Shown one piece after another: positions 17,205 to 26,530 of a stretch of DNA of 60,614 nucleotides (position 1 is its first letter; each line of letters begins with the position of its first letter). This DNA is from Chryseobacterium pennae (GTDB taxonomy: Bacteria; Bacteroidota; Bacteroidia; Flavobacteriales; Weeksellaceae), in contig NZ_QNVT01000035.1 in the NCBI RefSeq assembly GCF_003385515.1, forward strand, positions 1 through 60,614, in the 5' to 3' direction. The position numbers were made by a program, and so were the translations under genes. Below the pieces are notes generated by a model, which was given only the letters and a program-made list of their open reading frames with translations, made no database searches and was not told the DNA's origin.

Positions 17205-20200
17205 TTAATTTCTGTTTTTCAAAAGTATCCATCCTGAGCGTTGCTCCAGTTTTTTGCTCGCTGGGTTTTCCCACTGAACTCTATACCAGTAAGTGCCCGT
17301 AGGAAGATTGATTCCTTTTAGAGATCCTCTCCATATTACATCTCCTTTTGTTGCCTTAAAGACTTCGGCTCCGTATCTATCAAAAATAGACGCAGAAAAG
17401 TCCTTATATCCACTGATTCCGGAGAAATCTATCGTATCATTTATTCCATCCATATTAGGAGTAATAGCGTTGCTGAGTACGAAGGTATAATAATCCACTG
17501 AAGTTCCACATTTTGCATTCTTCACCCTAACCATCAAATGATACATTGTATTGTTTAAGATACCGTTAAATACATTTGATCCCTGCCAGGTCAACCCACC
17601 ATCTATGGAGAATTCTAACACCCCACCTGTAGGATTAGTTGCAGTAAGGGTCATGATATTCTTATCATAAGCAACATTGATGATCTCAGGAAGATCAGGA
17701 TTGACAAGCTGTGCTGTAAATACTTTGGAACACACCCCATTACTTATTGTTACAGAATATGTTCCGGCAATTTTTGTAGTAATTGTCTGCGTGGTAGCTC
17801 CGGTATTCCACAGGTAGGTATAATTAGGTCCCGCTCCGGCATCAAGAGTACCGTTATCTCCGGCACAGACATATACATTTTCTAACGTAGAAACAATAGC
17901 AGGAACTACATCTATTTTTATCTCGGCAGCTTTCTCAGAAATACACCCGTTCCCTCCTAATGCAAACACAGAATAAATGGTAGTGGTGGTAGGACTTACT
18001 ACCTGTGTATCTCCGGTTCCGGTAAGACCCACCCAATTATAAGTAACCCCACCAGTAGCGGTAAGGGTAACAGATTCTCCGGCACATATTTTCACTTTAT
18101 CTGCAGAAACTCCTGCTATCGGAGGTCCTACTTTAACAGTAACGGTTGCAGGTGTAGCAGAAACACATCCATTAGCCCCTACTGCATGTACTGTATACAC
18201 TGTCGTAACTGTAGGTGAAACAACCTGAGTATTTCCGGTACCTGTAAGACCATTCCCCCAAGTATAGGTAGCTCCACCAGATGCAGTTAATGTTACTGAT
18301 TCACCAACGCATATACGAGCTTCTGACGATACAAGAGCTGCAATAGGTGCCACTTTATCCTGAGTTACTGTTACCGTTGAACTATATGGACAATTTAGAT
18401 TTCCCGGCTGGGATATATTGGTAACAGTTAATGTATATGTACCTCCCGCACTTACTACAGGCGTAAGCGTATTCCCTCCTGACTGAATAACACCCCCAAC
18501 TGTCGTCCAGATAATAGTAGATCCTGGCGGTATTACAGAAGCTGATGCATTAAGAGTAATCTGGGGAGTTGTACAGGTAATAGTCTGGGGGGCAACTATG
18601 GTTAAGGTAGTTTCTGCAGCTCTCAATAATTGCAGAGAAACCACATAGCTACAACCTCCGTTGCTAACTCTTACATAGACTGTCTGGTTTGCCGAAGTAG
18701 GTAAATACGCTGTAGGAGTTGCTATAACGTTACCATTACCGGCATCAGCATCGGTTTGATTTACATAATATGCAAAAGTAACCCCGGTTGCTGTTGTGAT
18801 CTGGCCCTGTGATTCCTGAAGATTAAAAGTTAATCCCGGCTGATAGCATTTGTGAAGTATTGCATTCTGTGCTGTGAATGGCTCAGATACTTCGATGGTA
18901 AGTGTCGCAGGATTGGCAGAGGCACATCCATTAGCTCCCACACCGATTACAGTATATGTTGTAGTAACTGTAGGAGTTACAGTTTGTGTATTTCCATTTC
19001 CGGGAAGGCCACCACCCCAATTATAAGTTGCCGCCCCTGAAGCTGTAAGTGTTATAGATTCTCCCTTACAGATTTTTAGTTTAGGAGCTGTTAAAGTTGT
19101 ATTAGGCGGAGCACTATTTCCTGTCACCGTTACGTTTGCAGCCGCTGTACAGTTGATATTTCCAGGCTGATAAGCTTTTGATATTGTCAATGTATAAGTT
19201 CCCGGCGCATTGATTACAGGATTCAGCGTAGTGTTTCCTGAAACAATATTTCCACCTGTAGTAGTCCAGTTGAATGTAGCTCCGGCAGGATAAACTGAAG
19301 CTGATGCATCCAGTGTAATCTGCGAATTAGCACAGGTCAATATTGCAGGAGGTACTATGGAACCTGTCATCTGTGGTGCTTTAGCCAGATTCAGCTCAGC
19401 TACTTTAGCACAGAAGCCATTTTGTACCCTTACATATACTGTTCCTCCGGCACTCTGATAGGCTGTAGGATTAGGAATTATATTAGCAGGACCACCTGCA
19501 TTGGCATCTGCTAATGTTGTATAATAAGTAAAGACTGCTCCCGCTGTTGTACTTATTGCAGGTTGTGCTGCAGGCAGATTAAATGTCGCATTTCCTGCAC
19601 TGTAGCAGGCTGTCAATGTAGCGTTTTGCACTGTAGGAGAAGTTCCTCCCACAACGGTAATTTTTGCCTCTCCCGGACAGGTACTACCAGGTATCAATAC
19701 TTTCACCGTATAGACCCCGGGTTGTGTTGCTGTATAGCTGGCATTGATTTCTCCTGGGATCAGTACATTATTTAAAAACCACTGATATGTCACATTAGGA
19801 TACTGAACTGAAGCGGTGAAAGTCTGTGGTGTATTATCACACATATTCACTGAGCTTGGCAGCTGTACACCTCCCGGGCCGAGGATTTTCACTCCTATAT
19901 CAAAGGATCCTGCGTCTAAAAACACAGCTGAATCATAGTTCCCATCCTGAAAATCAGCCAGAACCATCTTAAAATGATAGGTCTGCCCAGGGATAACGGT
20001 TGCTTTTGCCTCCAAAGGAACGGTACGGCCTTCAAAATTGGTTTCAATCTGAGCAGTATTGGTTCCTCCGTAATATATTTCGTTTTTTGGACCACAATTA
20101 ATATTAGCCGGGTGGATATTCGTTACACTTACCGGTCCTGCTCCTCCCGGAAGTACCGCTAAATTCGTATAATTAGGATCACCAACTTTCTTCAGCAATA

Positions 20201-20789
20201 AAGCAAAACCGTCAGTAATATTACACGGGAATGTTTTCTGATATTCTTCTGAAGCAAATAGATATTTAAAGGTAATCTCAGAGGCAACAGCTACGAAATC
20301 AAATTCAATATAGGTAGCATTGGTCAGCTTCGCATTACTAATTCCCAAAGCATTTGCCAGATCTACATCTCCTCCTGTACCCAAGTCATCATTAAGGTCG
20401 GGTATATAAGAATTTCCTGCATTTTTAGCAAATCCGGTAGAAAGAATAATCCCTTTAGAAAAAGGAAAATTCGTTGCCACTTTATTAAAGTAACCCCAGC
20501 TTCGGTTCTGATTAGTGGGTGGTAAATTGGGAAAAACAAGTACATTACTGATATTATTACTAGCACATCCCCCACCTGAGATAAGAACATCTTTCACCAA
20601 CTGAGTAATACTATAGGAAGACTCAGGATAATTGGAAGTATTAACATCAATAAAAGCACCTGCTTTCATAGTGGCAGTGCTAGGTTTTTTGGCCGCACCT
20701 ATTTTGCTTCTCTCCTGAGCAAAAATAAAGCTTCCCATAAAAACAAAAAACAACACTAAAAATAAACTTCCTTTCCTCCTATTTAACAT
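17205..20789 (-). CDS. Secreted choice-of-anchor-L protein with extra Ig-like repeats and type B T9SS domain (copy 2)
   Basis: At 1194 residues this is the longest of the three paralogues. It has a signal peptide (1-25, ...GSFIFAQ), the same anchor-L domain (AGAFIDVNTSNY; FPFSKGIILSTGFA; FLYLFASEEY-like; LPGGAGPVSVTNIHP) and an expanded central array. Two kinds of unit alternate: one near QNATLTACYSAGNATFNLP / QNAILHKCYQPGLTFNLQ, and one near CKGESITLTASGAATYNWG, CVGESVTLTASGGATYTWG and CAGESVTLTATGGVTYNWVG. These account for about 400 more residues than its neighbours. The C-terminal type B domain starts ITPNMDGINDTIDF and ends GWILLKNRN. The role is probably surface display or adhesion. A TATTTTTG -7-like element lies at 20806-20813. 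Confidence 0.9.
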   Translation of the reverse strand: MLNRRKGSLFLVLFFVFMGSFIFAQERSKIGAAKKPSTATMKAGAFIDVNTSNYPESSYSITQLVKDVLISGGGCASNNISNVLVFPNLPPTNQNRSWGYFNKVATNFPFSKGIILSTGFAKNAGNSYIPDLNDDLGTGGDVDLANALGISNAKLTNATYIEFDFVAVASEITFKYLFASEEYQKTFPCNITDGFALLLKKVGDPNYTNLAVLPGGAGPVSVTNIHPANINCGPKNEIYYGGTNTAQIETNFEGRTVPLEAKATVIPGQTYHFKMVLADFQDGNYDSAVFLDAGSFDIGVKILGPGGVQLPSSVNMCDNTPQTFTASVQYPNVTYQWFLNNVLIPGEINASYTATQPGVYTVKVLIPGSTCPGEAKITVVGGTSPTVQNATLTACYSAGNATFNLPAAQPAISTTAGAVFTYYTTLADANAGGPANIIPNPTAYQSAGGTVYVRVQNGFCAKVAELNLAKAPQMTGSIVPPAILTCANSQITLDASASVYPAGATFNWTTTGGNIVSGNTTLNPVINAPGTYTLTISKAYQPGNINCTAAANVTVTGNSAPPNTTLTAPKLKICKGESITLTASGAATYNWGGGLPGNGNTQTVTPTVTTTYTVIGVGANGCASANPATLTIEVSEPFTAQNAILHKCYQPGLTFNLQESQGQITTATGVTFAYYVNQTDADAGNGNVIATPTAYLPTSANQTVYVRVSNGGCSYVVSLQLLRAAETTLTIVAPQTITCTTPQITLNASASVIPPGSTIIWTTVGGVIQSGGNTLTPVVSAGGTYTLTVTNISQPGNLNCPYSSTVTVTQDKVAPIAALVSSEARICVGESVTLTASGGATYTWGNGLTGTGNTQVVSPTVTTVYTVHAVGANGCVSATPATVTVKVGPPIAGVSADKVKICAGESVTLTATGGVTYNWVGLTGTGDTQVVSPTTTTIYSVFALGGNGCISEKAAEIKIDVVPAIVSTLENVYVCAGDNGTLDAGAGPNYTYLWNTGATTQTITTKIAGTYSVTISNGVCSKVFTAQLVNPDLPEIINVAYDKNIMTLTATNPTGGVLEFSIDGGLTWQGSNVFNGILNNTMYHLMVRVKNAKCGTSVDYYTFVLSNAITPNMDGINDTIDFSGISGYKDFSASIFDRYGAEVFKATKGDVIWRGSLKGINLPTGTYWYRVQWENPASKKLEQRSGWILLKNRN

Positions 20790-20917
20790 TTTATAGTATT
20801 TTAAACAAAAATACTACTTTTTTTGATTTAAATTCAGTTTAACATAATTTACATTGTTACTAATTCAAATTTATTAATCGTAGAATATCAACTTAATTTA
20901 TTTCAATATCACAAAAA

Positions 20918-20943
20918 AAAGACTGACAAGGCAGTCAGTCTTT
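20918..20943 (-). terminator. Terminator of the third choice-of-anchor-L gene
   Basis: AAAGACTGAC at 20918-20927 pairs perfectly with GTCAGTCTTT at 20934-20943. On the minus strand a run of eight T follows. Confidence 0.88.
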
Positions 20944-20959
20944 CAATAATATTTTTGAA

Positions 20960-23326
20960 TTATTCTATATTCTTAAGCAGGATCCAACCCGTTTTCACGG
21001 TGAGCAATTTGCTTGCCGGATCTTCAAAGGTAACCTGATACCAGTAAGATGAAGACGGCAATCGTTTTCCCTGGAAGTATCCATCCCAATAAGGTCTGAA
21101 CTTTTCAGCCCGGAATACTTCTTTTCCATAACGGTCGAAGACCTTACCGCTGAAATCTTTATATTTTACGATTCCTCTGAAATCGATAATATCGTTAATA
21201 TTATCTCCGTTTGGAGTAATTACATTTCTCATAACAAAGGTAAAGTACTCCAGGAATCCTACACAGCTTGTAGTCTTCACTCTTACACGAATGGCAATAA
21301 CTTCATTTTTAGGCACATTTGTAAATACATTGGAATTCTGCCATGTAAGGCCGTTATCTACGGAATATTCCAATATACCATTACTAGGATTGGTGGCTGT
21401 AAGAACCATGGTTCCCTTGTCATTATAGTTCACATTAATAATTTCAGGAATAACGGCTTGTATCACTTTGGTTTTAAATTCTTTAGAACACACCCCATTA
21501 CTGATCGTTACACTATATTCTCCAGGTTTATTTGCTGTAATGGTCTGTGTTTTATCTCCGGTACTCCATTCATAGGTATATCCGGGGCCTGAGCCGGCAT
21601 CTAAAAGAATTCTGTCACCTTCACAGATCTGTCCGCCTTTCAGTGTAGAAACAATAGCCGGTACTACCTCAACGGTAACTTCAGCCGGTTTTGAAGACTT
21701 ACATCCCAGAGCTCCTACAGCATATACGGAATACGTTGTTGTTTTGGTAGGGCTCACCGTTCTTGTTCCATCTGTAACAGAAGTTGTATCACTCCATTCA
21801 TAAGTTACCCCGCCGGTTGCTGTCATCAACACAGATTCTCCCAAACATATCTTCAGCTTTGCAACATTAAGACCGGCAATAGGGGTTTCTTCTTTTCTCA
21901 GTGTTAATGTTGGAATTTTACTACAAAATGCTCCATTAGATACAAGAACATATAATATCTGACCATCCGTTCCATCGTAATTGGAAAGATTCTTAATATA
22001 ATTATTATTTTGAGCCTGAGCATCTGAAAGCTTCGCATAAAAACGGACTACAATTCCTGGTGTTGTACTGATCATAGGGATTGCACTCTCTAAGTTAAAA
22101 GTTTTAACAGTAGGCGTTATACAAAGCTTGAGTACTGCATCCTGGACCGTTGGGCTGGTTCCTCCGACAATGGTAATCGTAGCCTCACCCGGACACTGAT
22201 TTCCGGGAATCATTACTTTTACGTAATATACACCTGGTTCCACAGCAGTATAAACAGAATTGGTAGCTCCCGGAATCACAACGCCATCTTTATACCACTG
22301 ATAAGTCATCCCTGGGATGTCGGCTAGCAGTGCCTTTAATGCCTTAGGAGTATTATCACACATATTAATTGTAGATGGCAGAACAGCTCCTGTTTCATCA
22401 ACGATTTTCACACCGATATCAAATGATCCACCTTCTAAAAAAACAGAAGAGTCTAATTGTGTATCCGATGCATCTGCAAGAACCAATTTGAAATGGTAAG
22501 TCTCTCCAGGAATTACGTTAGCAACAGCCGTTAAAGGAATAGTTTTTCCGTTATAATTAATTCCTATATGTGGCATATTCAACCCTCCAAAATAAGTTTC
22601 ATTGATGGGTCCACAACTGAAACCCACTCCTCCCGGAACAATATTCGTTACACTTACAGGTCCTGCACTTCCAGGTAATACAGCCAGATTCGTATACGCA
22701 GGATCTCCTACTTTTTTAAGCAAAAGCGCAAAAGCATCAGCGTAATTACCGCACGGATAATCCCCACCAGGATCATATTCCTGAGAGGCAAATATATAAT
22801 TGAATTTTACCAGGGTAGAGCTTGGAACAAAGTCAAACTCAAGGGCTACTGCATCTTTCAGGGCTACAGGAGGATTAGTTGCTGCCACCAGATCCGGATC
22901 ACTTTCTGTTCCTACCGATTTGCTCACATCATCAGTAAAGCTATTTCCTGCATCTTTTGCATGACCAGTAGTCAGTACAATTCCATCTTTAAAAGGAAAA
23001 TTTGCAGTTCCTCTATTGAAGTAGCCCCAAAATCTTTCGGGCTTATTTACGGCATGATTAGGAGATATGGTAACATTGGTAACATTTGCTGATGTACAGG
23101 AACTTCCACCATTGATCAAAATTTGTTTAACCAGCTGTTCAGGAGTAAAACCTGAAGGTGGATAAGGAGGAACATTTACATCTATAAAGTTGCCAGCCTT
23201 AAGATTTGCTCCCGTAGGTTTCACCTTTGTTGTCTTTCTTTCAGGAACAACCTGGGAAAATACAGAAATAGAACTCAGTAAAAACGTTAAAAGAAAAAAG
23301 TAGTGTTTCAATCTATAATTCAACAT
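20960..23326 (-). CDS. Secreted choice-of-anchor-L protein with type B T9SS sorting domain (copy 3)
   Basis: This 788-residue protein closely parallels copy 1. A signal peptide (1-25, ...ISVFSQ) is followed by the anchor-L domain (AGNFIDVNVPPYPPSG; FPFKDGIVLTTGHA; FNYIFASQEYDPGGDYPCGNY in part; LPGSAGPVSVTNIVPG). Ig-like segments (MTYQWYKDGVVIPGA; CLGESVLMTATGGVTYEWS; CEGDRILLDAGSGPGYTYEW) and the type B domain (VITPNGDNINDIIDFRG ... GWILLKNIE) follow. It has the same module order as copy 1 but about half the Ig-like content of copy 2. A TACATTTG -7-like element at 23344-23351 gives it a promoter of its own. Surface adhesion or biofilm roles are inference. Confidence 0.9.
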   Translation of the reverse strand: MLNYRLKHYFFLLTFLLSSISVFSQVVPERKTTKVKPTGANLKAGNFIDVNVPPYPPSGFTPEQLVKQILINGGSSCTSANVTNVTISPNHAVNKPERFWGYFNRGTANFPFKDGIVLTTGHAKDAGNSFTDDVSKSVGTESDPDLVAATNPPVALKDAVALEFDFVPSSTLVKFNYIFASQEYDPGGDYPCGNYADAFALLLKKVGDPAYTNLAVLPGSAGPVSVTNIVPGGVGFSCGPINETYFGGLNMPHIGINYNGKTIPLTAVANVIPGETYHFKLVLADASDTQLDSSVFLEGGSFDIGVKIVDETGAVLPSTINMCDNTPKALKALLADIPGMTYQWYKDGVVIPGATNSVYTAVEPGVYYVKVMIPGNQCPGEATITIVGGTSPTVQDAVLKLCITPTVKTFNLESAIPMISTTPGIVVRFYAKLSDAQAQNNNYIKNLSNYDGTDGQILYVLVSNGAFCSKIPTLTLRKEETPIAGLNVAKLKICLGESVLMTATGGVTYEWSDTTSVTDGTRTVSPTKTTTYSVYAVGALGCKSSKPAEVTVEVVPAIVSTLKGGQICEGDRILLDAGSGPGYTYEWSTGDKTQTITANKPGEYSVTISNGVCSKEFKTKVIQAVIPEIINVNYNDKGTMVLTATNPSNGILEYSVDNGLTWQNSNVFTNVPKNEVIAIRVRVKTTSCVGFLEYFTFVMRNVITPNGDNINDIIDFRGIVKYKDFSGKVFDRYGKEVFRAEKFRPYWDGYFQGKRLPSSSYWYQVTFEDPASKLLTVKTGWILLKNIE

Positions 23327-23472
23327 TTTGATTTCATTTTGCCCAAATGTAGCAAAAATAATTATATCTTATCAGTATTTAAGACACTTACATCTCAGTT
23401 TTTAATGAAAATTCACAATAAATACTTTTTATTTTTAAATTTACTGTAAAAAACAATACTCAATCATAAAAA

Positions 23473-23497
23473 AACAGACCAGCAAAGCTGACCTGTT
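23473..23497 (-). terminator. Terminator of the rnz-DUF1003 operon
   Basis: AACAGACCAGC and GCTGACCTGTT form an 11-bp stem with a 3-nt loop and two wobble pairs on the minus strand, followed by seven T. It lies 28 bp past the stop of the DUF1003-like gene. Confidence 0.85.
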
Positions 23498-23525
23498 CTT
23501 ATATTCTCAGAGATCTTCCAATCTC

Positions 23526-24080
23526 CTATTCATCTTTTTTCAACTGATCTATTTCATCCCGAAGTTGAGCAATAATGTCCTTCAAAGCTTTTATTTCATT
23601 TTTATTTGAACTTACATTGCTTTTTAGGATAGCATTTTTAGCCTTTTCATTATGATCCTCTTCTTCTTCATCTTCATTAATCTCTTCAATATCCTCACTG
23701 ATTTCTTCGATGTCTTCCTGAATATCCTCGATATCTTCATTAATTTCCTCAATATCCTCACTGATCTCTTCAATATCTTCACTGATTTCTTCGATATCTT
23801 CCTGAATATCTTCGATGTCTTCCTGGATATCTTCAATTTTTTCGTGGCTTTTGTTCACAGACATCTGAATGAAAATTGCCAGATAAATAGCTTCCAGAGA
23901 AAGTACTGTAGTAAGAATCAGAAGCATCTTATCAAAATCAACAATTTTCAGCATCGGAAGCAAAAACGAAGTAACAAACAGCAAAGTATGTACAATCAGA
24001 GACTGAATAGATCCTATCCATGAGGTAATACGATCTGCTATTTTTTCGAGAACTTCTGCTTTTTCATTATATTTTTTCAT
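23526..24080 (-). CDS. DUF1003-like membrane protein with acidic heptad-repeat coiled-coil tail
   Basis: The N-terminal 75 residues resemble DUF1003: a short amphipathic start (KIADRITSWIGS), a first membrane helix (about 25-46) and a second (about 52-73) around LTTVLSLEAIYLAIFIQMSVNKS. Residues 82-137 are eight exact-length heptads of the type IE(D/E)I(Q/S/N)ED with Ile at both a and d positions, so a long, highly acidic coiled coil. A further acidic run and a normal coiled coil (about 160-184) end the protein. The repeat is encoded by eight 21-bp units. The last gene of an operon after rnz and TIGR02757. Function unknown; it may oligomerise in the inner membrane. Confidence 0.75.
   Translation of the reverse strand: MKKYNEKAEVLEKIADRITSWIGSIQSLIVHTLLFVTSFLLPMLKIVDFDKMLLILTTVLSLEAIYLAIFIQMSVNKSHEKIEDIQEDIEDIQEDIEEISEDIEEISEDIEEINEDIEDIQEDIEEISEDIEEINEDEEEEDHNEKAKNAILKSNVSSNKNEIKALKDIIAQLRDEIDQLKKDE
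23670..23837 (-). repeat. Eight 21-bp tandem coding repeats
   Basis: The stretch encodes residues 82-137 of the DUF1003-like protein as eight in-frame 21-bp units differing mainly at the seventh, Q/S/N and D/E codons. In-frame unit gain or loss by slippage or recombination would change coiled-coil length by one heptad without a frameshift. Confidence 0.9.
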
Positions 24081-24090
24081 CCTTTATTTT

Positions 24091-24861
24091 TTACAACAGT
24101 TCTTTCGTCACACCTAATCCAAACAGAGCAAAATCATATTTTGCAGGGTCTTTTTCATCAAATTTTCTAATGGCTACATCCAGTTCTTCCACTGTTTTCC
24201 AGTCATTCTGAGTTCTTTCCACCAATCCCAACTTTCTTGAGATATTCCCGGTATGCACATCCAATGGAATAGACAGGTATTTCTGATCTATATTTTCCCA
24301 GATACCGAAGTCTACACCACGTTTATCCTTACGTACCATCCACCTCAGAAACATAATGATTCTTTTGGCTGAGGAATTCTTATACGGTGAGCTTATATGC
24401 TTATGACTTCTATGTTTCTCCACCTGCAGGAAACTGCTTCTGAATCTCTCTATGGCGTGTTGGAAATTAGTTTCCGAATCTTTTACTCTAAACAGTTCTT
24501 CCAGGCTTTCATGGTCTTTATAAATTCTGTTGAACTGTTTGATAAAATAAGAAAAATCTTCTCCGTTAAAAGTTCTGTGAATGCTTTTATCCTGAATGTC
24601 TTTCAAATCTCTTTCAGAATAATTCAACACAAAATCATAGGGAGAATTCCCCATAAGATCCAGCATTTTATTGGCAGAGTTGATGATCGATTTTCTGTTT
24701 CCCCAGGAAATAGTTGCAGCCAGAAAGCCTGCAATCTCAATATCCTGTTTCACTGAGAAACGATGCGGAATCTGTATCGGATCATTTTCTATAAAATCAG
24801 GAGCGTTGTATTGGTTGGCCTTTTCATCCAGAAAGCTTTTAAGCTCTTCAAACTTCAACAT
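24091..24861 (-). CDS. TIGR02757 (DUF2400) family protein
   Basis: This 256-residue protein matches the TIGR02757/DUF2400 family of unknown function, common in Bacteroidota. Recognisable blocks are AGFLAATISWGNRKSIINSA (about 44-63), MFLRWMVRKDKRGVDFGIW (about 170-188) and PLDVHTGNISRKLGLVER (about 198-215), followed by KYDFALFGLGV near the C-terminus. The helical DVHTGN...DPxKYDFALFGLG arrangement recalls the helix-hairpin-helix DNA glycosylase superfamily, but that is an impression rather than a proven homology. It lies 6 bp after rnz and 10 bp before the DUF1003-like gene, so the three are co-transcribed. Confidence 0.85.
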   Translation of the reverse strand: MLKFEELKSFLDEKANQYNAPDFIENDPIQIPHRFSVKQDIEIAGFLAATISWGNRKSIINSANKMLDLMGNSPYDFVLNYSERDLKDIQDKSIHRTFNGEDFSYFIKQFNRIYKDHESLEELFRVKDSETNFQHAIERFRSSFLQVEKHRSHKHISSPYKNSSAKRIIMFLRWMVRKDKRGVDFGIWENIDQKYLSIPLDVHTGNISRKLGLVERTQNDWKTVEELDVAIRKFDEKDPAKYDFALFGLGVTKELL

Positions 24862-24867
24862 ATTTAT

Positions 24868-25782
24868 TTAAATTTTTACACTCTCCAGAGCTTTTGGCAG
24901 GAATGAATTAGGGAAAATGGTTCTGGCTTCATCGGTAAATACTGTCAGATCTGCATATCTGTTGGAAAAATGCCCCAAAATAAGCTTTCCTACCTGAGCT
25001 TTTTGTGCAATGGTTGCTGCCTCCAATGCAGTGGTATGTCCTGTATAATCTGCCATTTCTTTTAAATCATGCAAAAAGGTAGACTCATGATACAGAGCCG
25101 TCACGTTTTTAATGATCGGAATTACACTTTCAAGATAACGGGTATCACTACAGAATGCATAAGATACCGATGGAGCCGGATCAAGAGTCAGTACTTCATT
25201 TTTAAGAACATAACCATCACTTAAAACGAAATCTTTTCCTGCTTTGATATTATGATAATCACAGCTTTCAATTTCACTGTATTTGGCAATTTCCTTCATA
25301 TCCAGATGTCTGTCCTTCGGCTTTTCTTTAAAAAGATAACCATTACAGTAGATTCTGTGATCTAAAGGAATGGTATATACCTCCACTCTATTGTCCTCAT
25401 AGATTTTTTCGGAATAATCTTTATCCAGTTCATGATATACCACTTCAAAACCACGATGCGTTTCCGTAATCTGGAAAATAGTTTCCATCATCTTCTTAAT
25501 CCCTTTCGGACCATAAACATGTAATGGGTTTTCTCTTCCCAAAAGACGAAAAGAGGCAATAAGCCCCGGAAGACCAAAGCAATGATCACCGTGAAGATGA
25601 GAAATAAAAATATGGTTGATTTTTGAAAATCTGGCTTTTGCTTTTCTCAACTGTACCTGTGTTCCCTCTCCACAATCGATCAAGAAGAGCCTTTCTTCCA
25701 TTTCCAACAGCTGGGCTGTGGGTGAGGTATTGATCGTCGGAATTGCTGAATTAAAACCTAATATTGTTAAATAAGTACTCAA
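24868..25782 (-). CDS. rnz: Ribonuclease Z
   Basis: RNase Z cuts the 3' trailer from tRNA precursors that lack an encoded CCA. This 304-residue metallo-beta-lactamase-fold protein has the zinc motif FISHLHGDHCFGLPGL (about 58-73), an earlier ECGEGTQVQL-type block (FLIDCGEGTQVQLRKA, about 33-48), a later AFCSDTRYLES (about 210-220), the YHESTF block near 231, and GHTTALEAA and LGHFSNRY (about 248-276). The length is typical of the bacterial short form. It heads the leftward rnz-TIGR02757-DUF1003 operon. Confidence 0.95.
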   Translation of the reverse strand: MSTYLTILGFNSAIPTINTSPTAQLLEMEERLFLIDCGEGTQVQLRKAKARFSKINHIFISHLHGDHCFGLPGLIASFRLLGRENPLHVYGPKGIKKMMETIFQITETHRGFEVVYHELDKDYSEKIYEDNRVEVYTIPLDHRIYCNGYLFKEKPKDRHLDMKEIAKYSEIESCDYHNIKAGKDFVLSDGYVLKNEVLTLDPAPSVSYAFCSDTRYLESVIPIIKNVTALYHESTFLHDLKEMADYTGHTTALEAATIAQKAQVGKLILGHFSNRYADLTVFTDEARTIFPNSFLPKALESVKI

Positions 25783-25867
25783 ATCAATTGTTTATTGTAA
25801 CAAATGTACGACAGAAATTTTAAAACATATATTTTACCTTTACTTTTAAGCAGGAAAAGCATAAAAA

Positions 25868-25896
25868 AACCACTTCTCCGGGAAAGAGATGTGGTT
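25868..25896 (-). terminator. Terminator of the CPBP-rdgB operon
   Basis: AACCACTTCTC and GAGATGTGGTT form an 11-bp stem with one internal mismatch and a 7-nt loop, followed on the minus strand by a T run. It separates rdgB from rnz. Confidence 0.8.
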
Positions 25897-25916
25897 CTTT
25901 TTATCTGTAGTATTGA

Positions 25917-26489
25917 TTACTTTACTTTTAAAAAATCCATAAACAGATCCAATGCCTGCTTACGGTGGCTGATCTTGTTTTTATCTGCGGGATCCATTTC
26001 TGCAAAAGTTCTGTCATATCCTTCCGGAACAAAAATCGGATCATACCCGAATCCTTTGAATCCTTTATTTTCAGTCAGTAAATTTCCGTGAACTCTTCCT
26101 TCGAAATATTGGGGCCCATTTTCATCATAATAACATAAAACAGTCACAAAATAAGCTTTCCTGTTCTCTACTCCCTTCATTTCTTCCAATACCTTTTCAA
26201 TATTTTTAGCAAAATCATGATCTCCGGCATAACGGGCAGAGAATATCCCAGGTCTTCCGTCTAAAGATTCTACTACAAGCCCGCTGTCATCTCCCAAACT
26301 CGGAACTCCAGTCTTTTCAAAACAATATTTCGCCTTAATTAAAGCATTAGCATGAAAAGAATCTCCATCTTCTATAATTTCTTCGTGAATGTTATAATCT
26401 GTAAGACTTTTAACGGTACAGTCATTTCCTAAAATCTGCTGAATCTCTTCTTTCTTATGCTCGTTGTGGGTAGCTACCAATAATTCCAT
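25917..26489 (-). CDS. rdgB: Non-canonical purine NTP pyrophosphatase (RdgB/HAM1)
   Basis: This house-cleaning enzyme converts dITP, ITP and XTP to monophosphates and so keeps deaminated purines out of DNA and RNA. From ATG 26489 it has 190 residues; in-frame ATGs at 26501 and 26507 would add four or six. Family motifs are clear: LLVATHNEHKKEEIQQIL at the start, SLGDDSGLVVESLDGRPGIFS in part near 64, SARYAG, and GYDPIFVPEGYDRTFAEM with the terminal SHRKQAL. It lies about 40 bp after the CPBP gene and is followed by a terminator. Confidence 0.95.
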   Translation of the reverse strand: MELLVATHNEHKKEEIQQILGNDCTVKSLTDYNIHEEIIEDGDSFHANALIKAKYCFEKTGVPSLGDDSGLVVESLDGRPGIFSARYAGDHDFAKNIEKVLEEMKGVENRKAYFVTVLCYYDENGPQYFEGRVHGNLLTENKGFKGFGYDPIFVPEGYDRTFAEMDPADKNKISHRKQALDLFMDFLKVK

Positions 26490-26530
26490 TTCTATATTCA
26501 TTTTCAATTTTACTTTTTAACTGCTGTTGA

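Noticed and set aside
23670..23837. Regular DNA repeats that could suggest a CRISPR or minisatellite
   Set aside because: The units are contiguous 21-bp in-frame codon repeats without spacers and encode a coiled coil.
23652..24023. A 123-codon rightward frame opposite the DUF1003-like gene
   Set aside because: It is the mirror of the heptad-repeat coding strand; the low-complexity Phe/Ile-rich product and the good leftward gene with operon context explain it.
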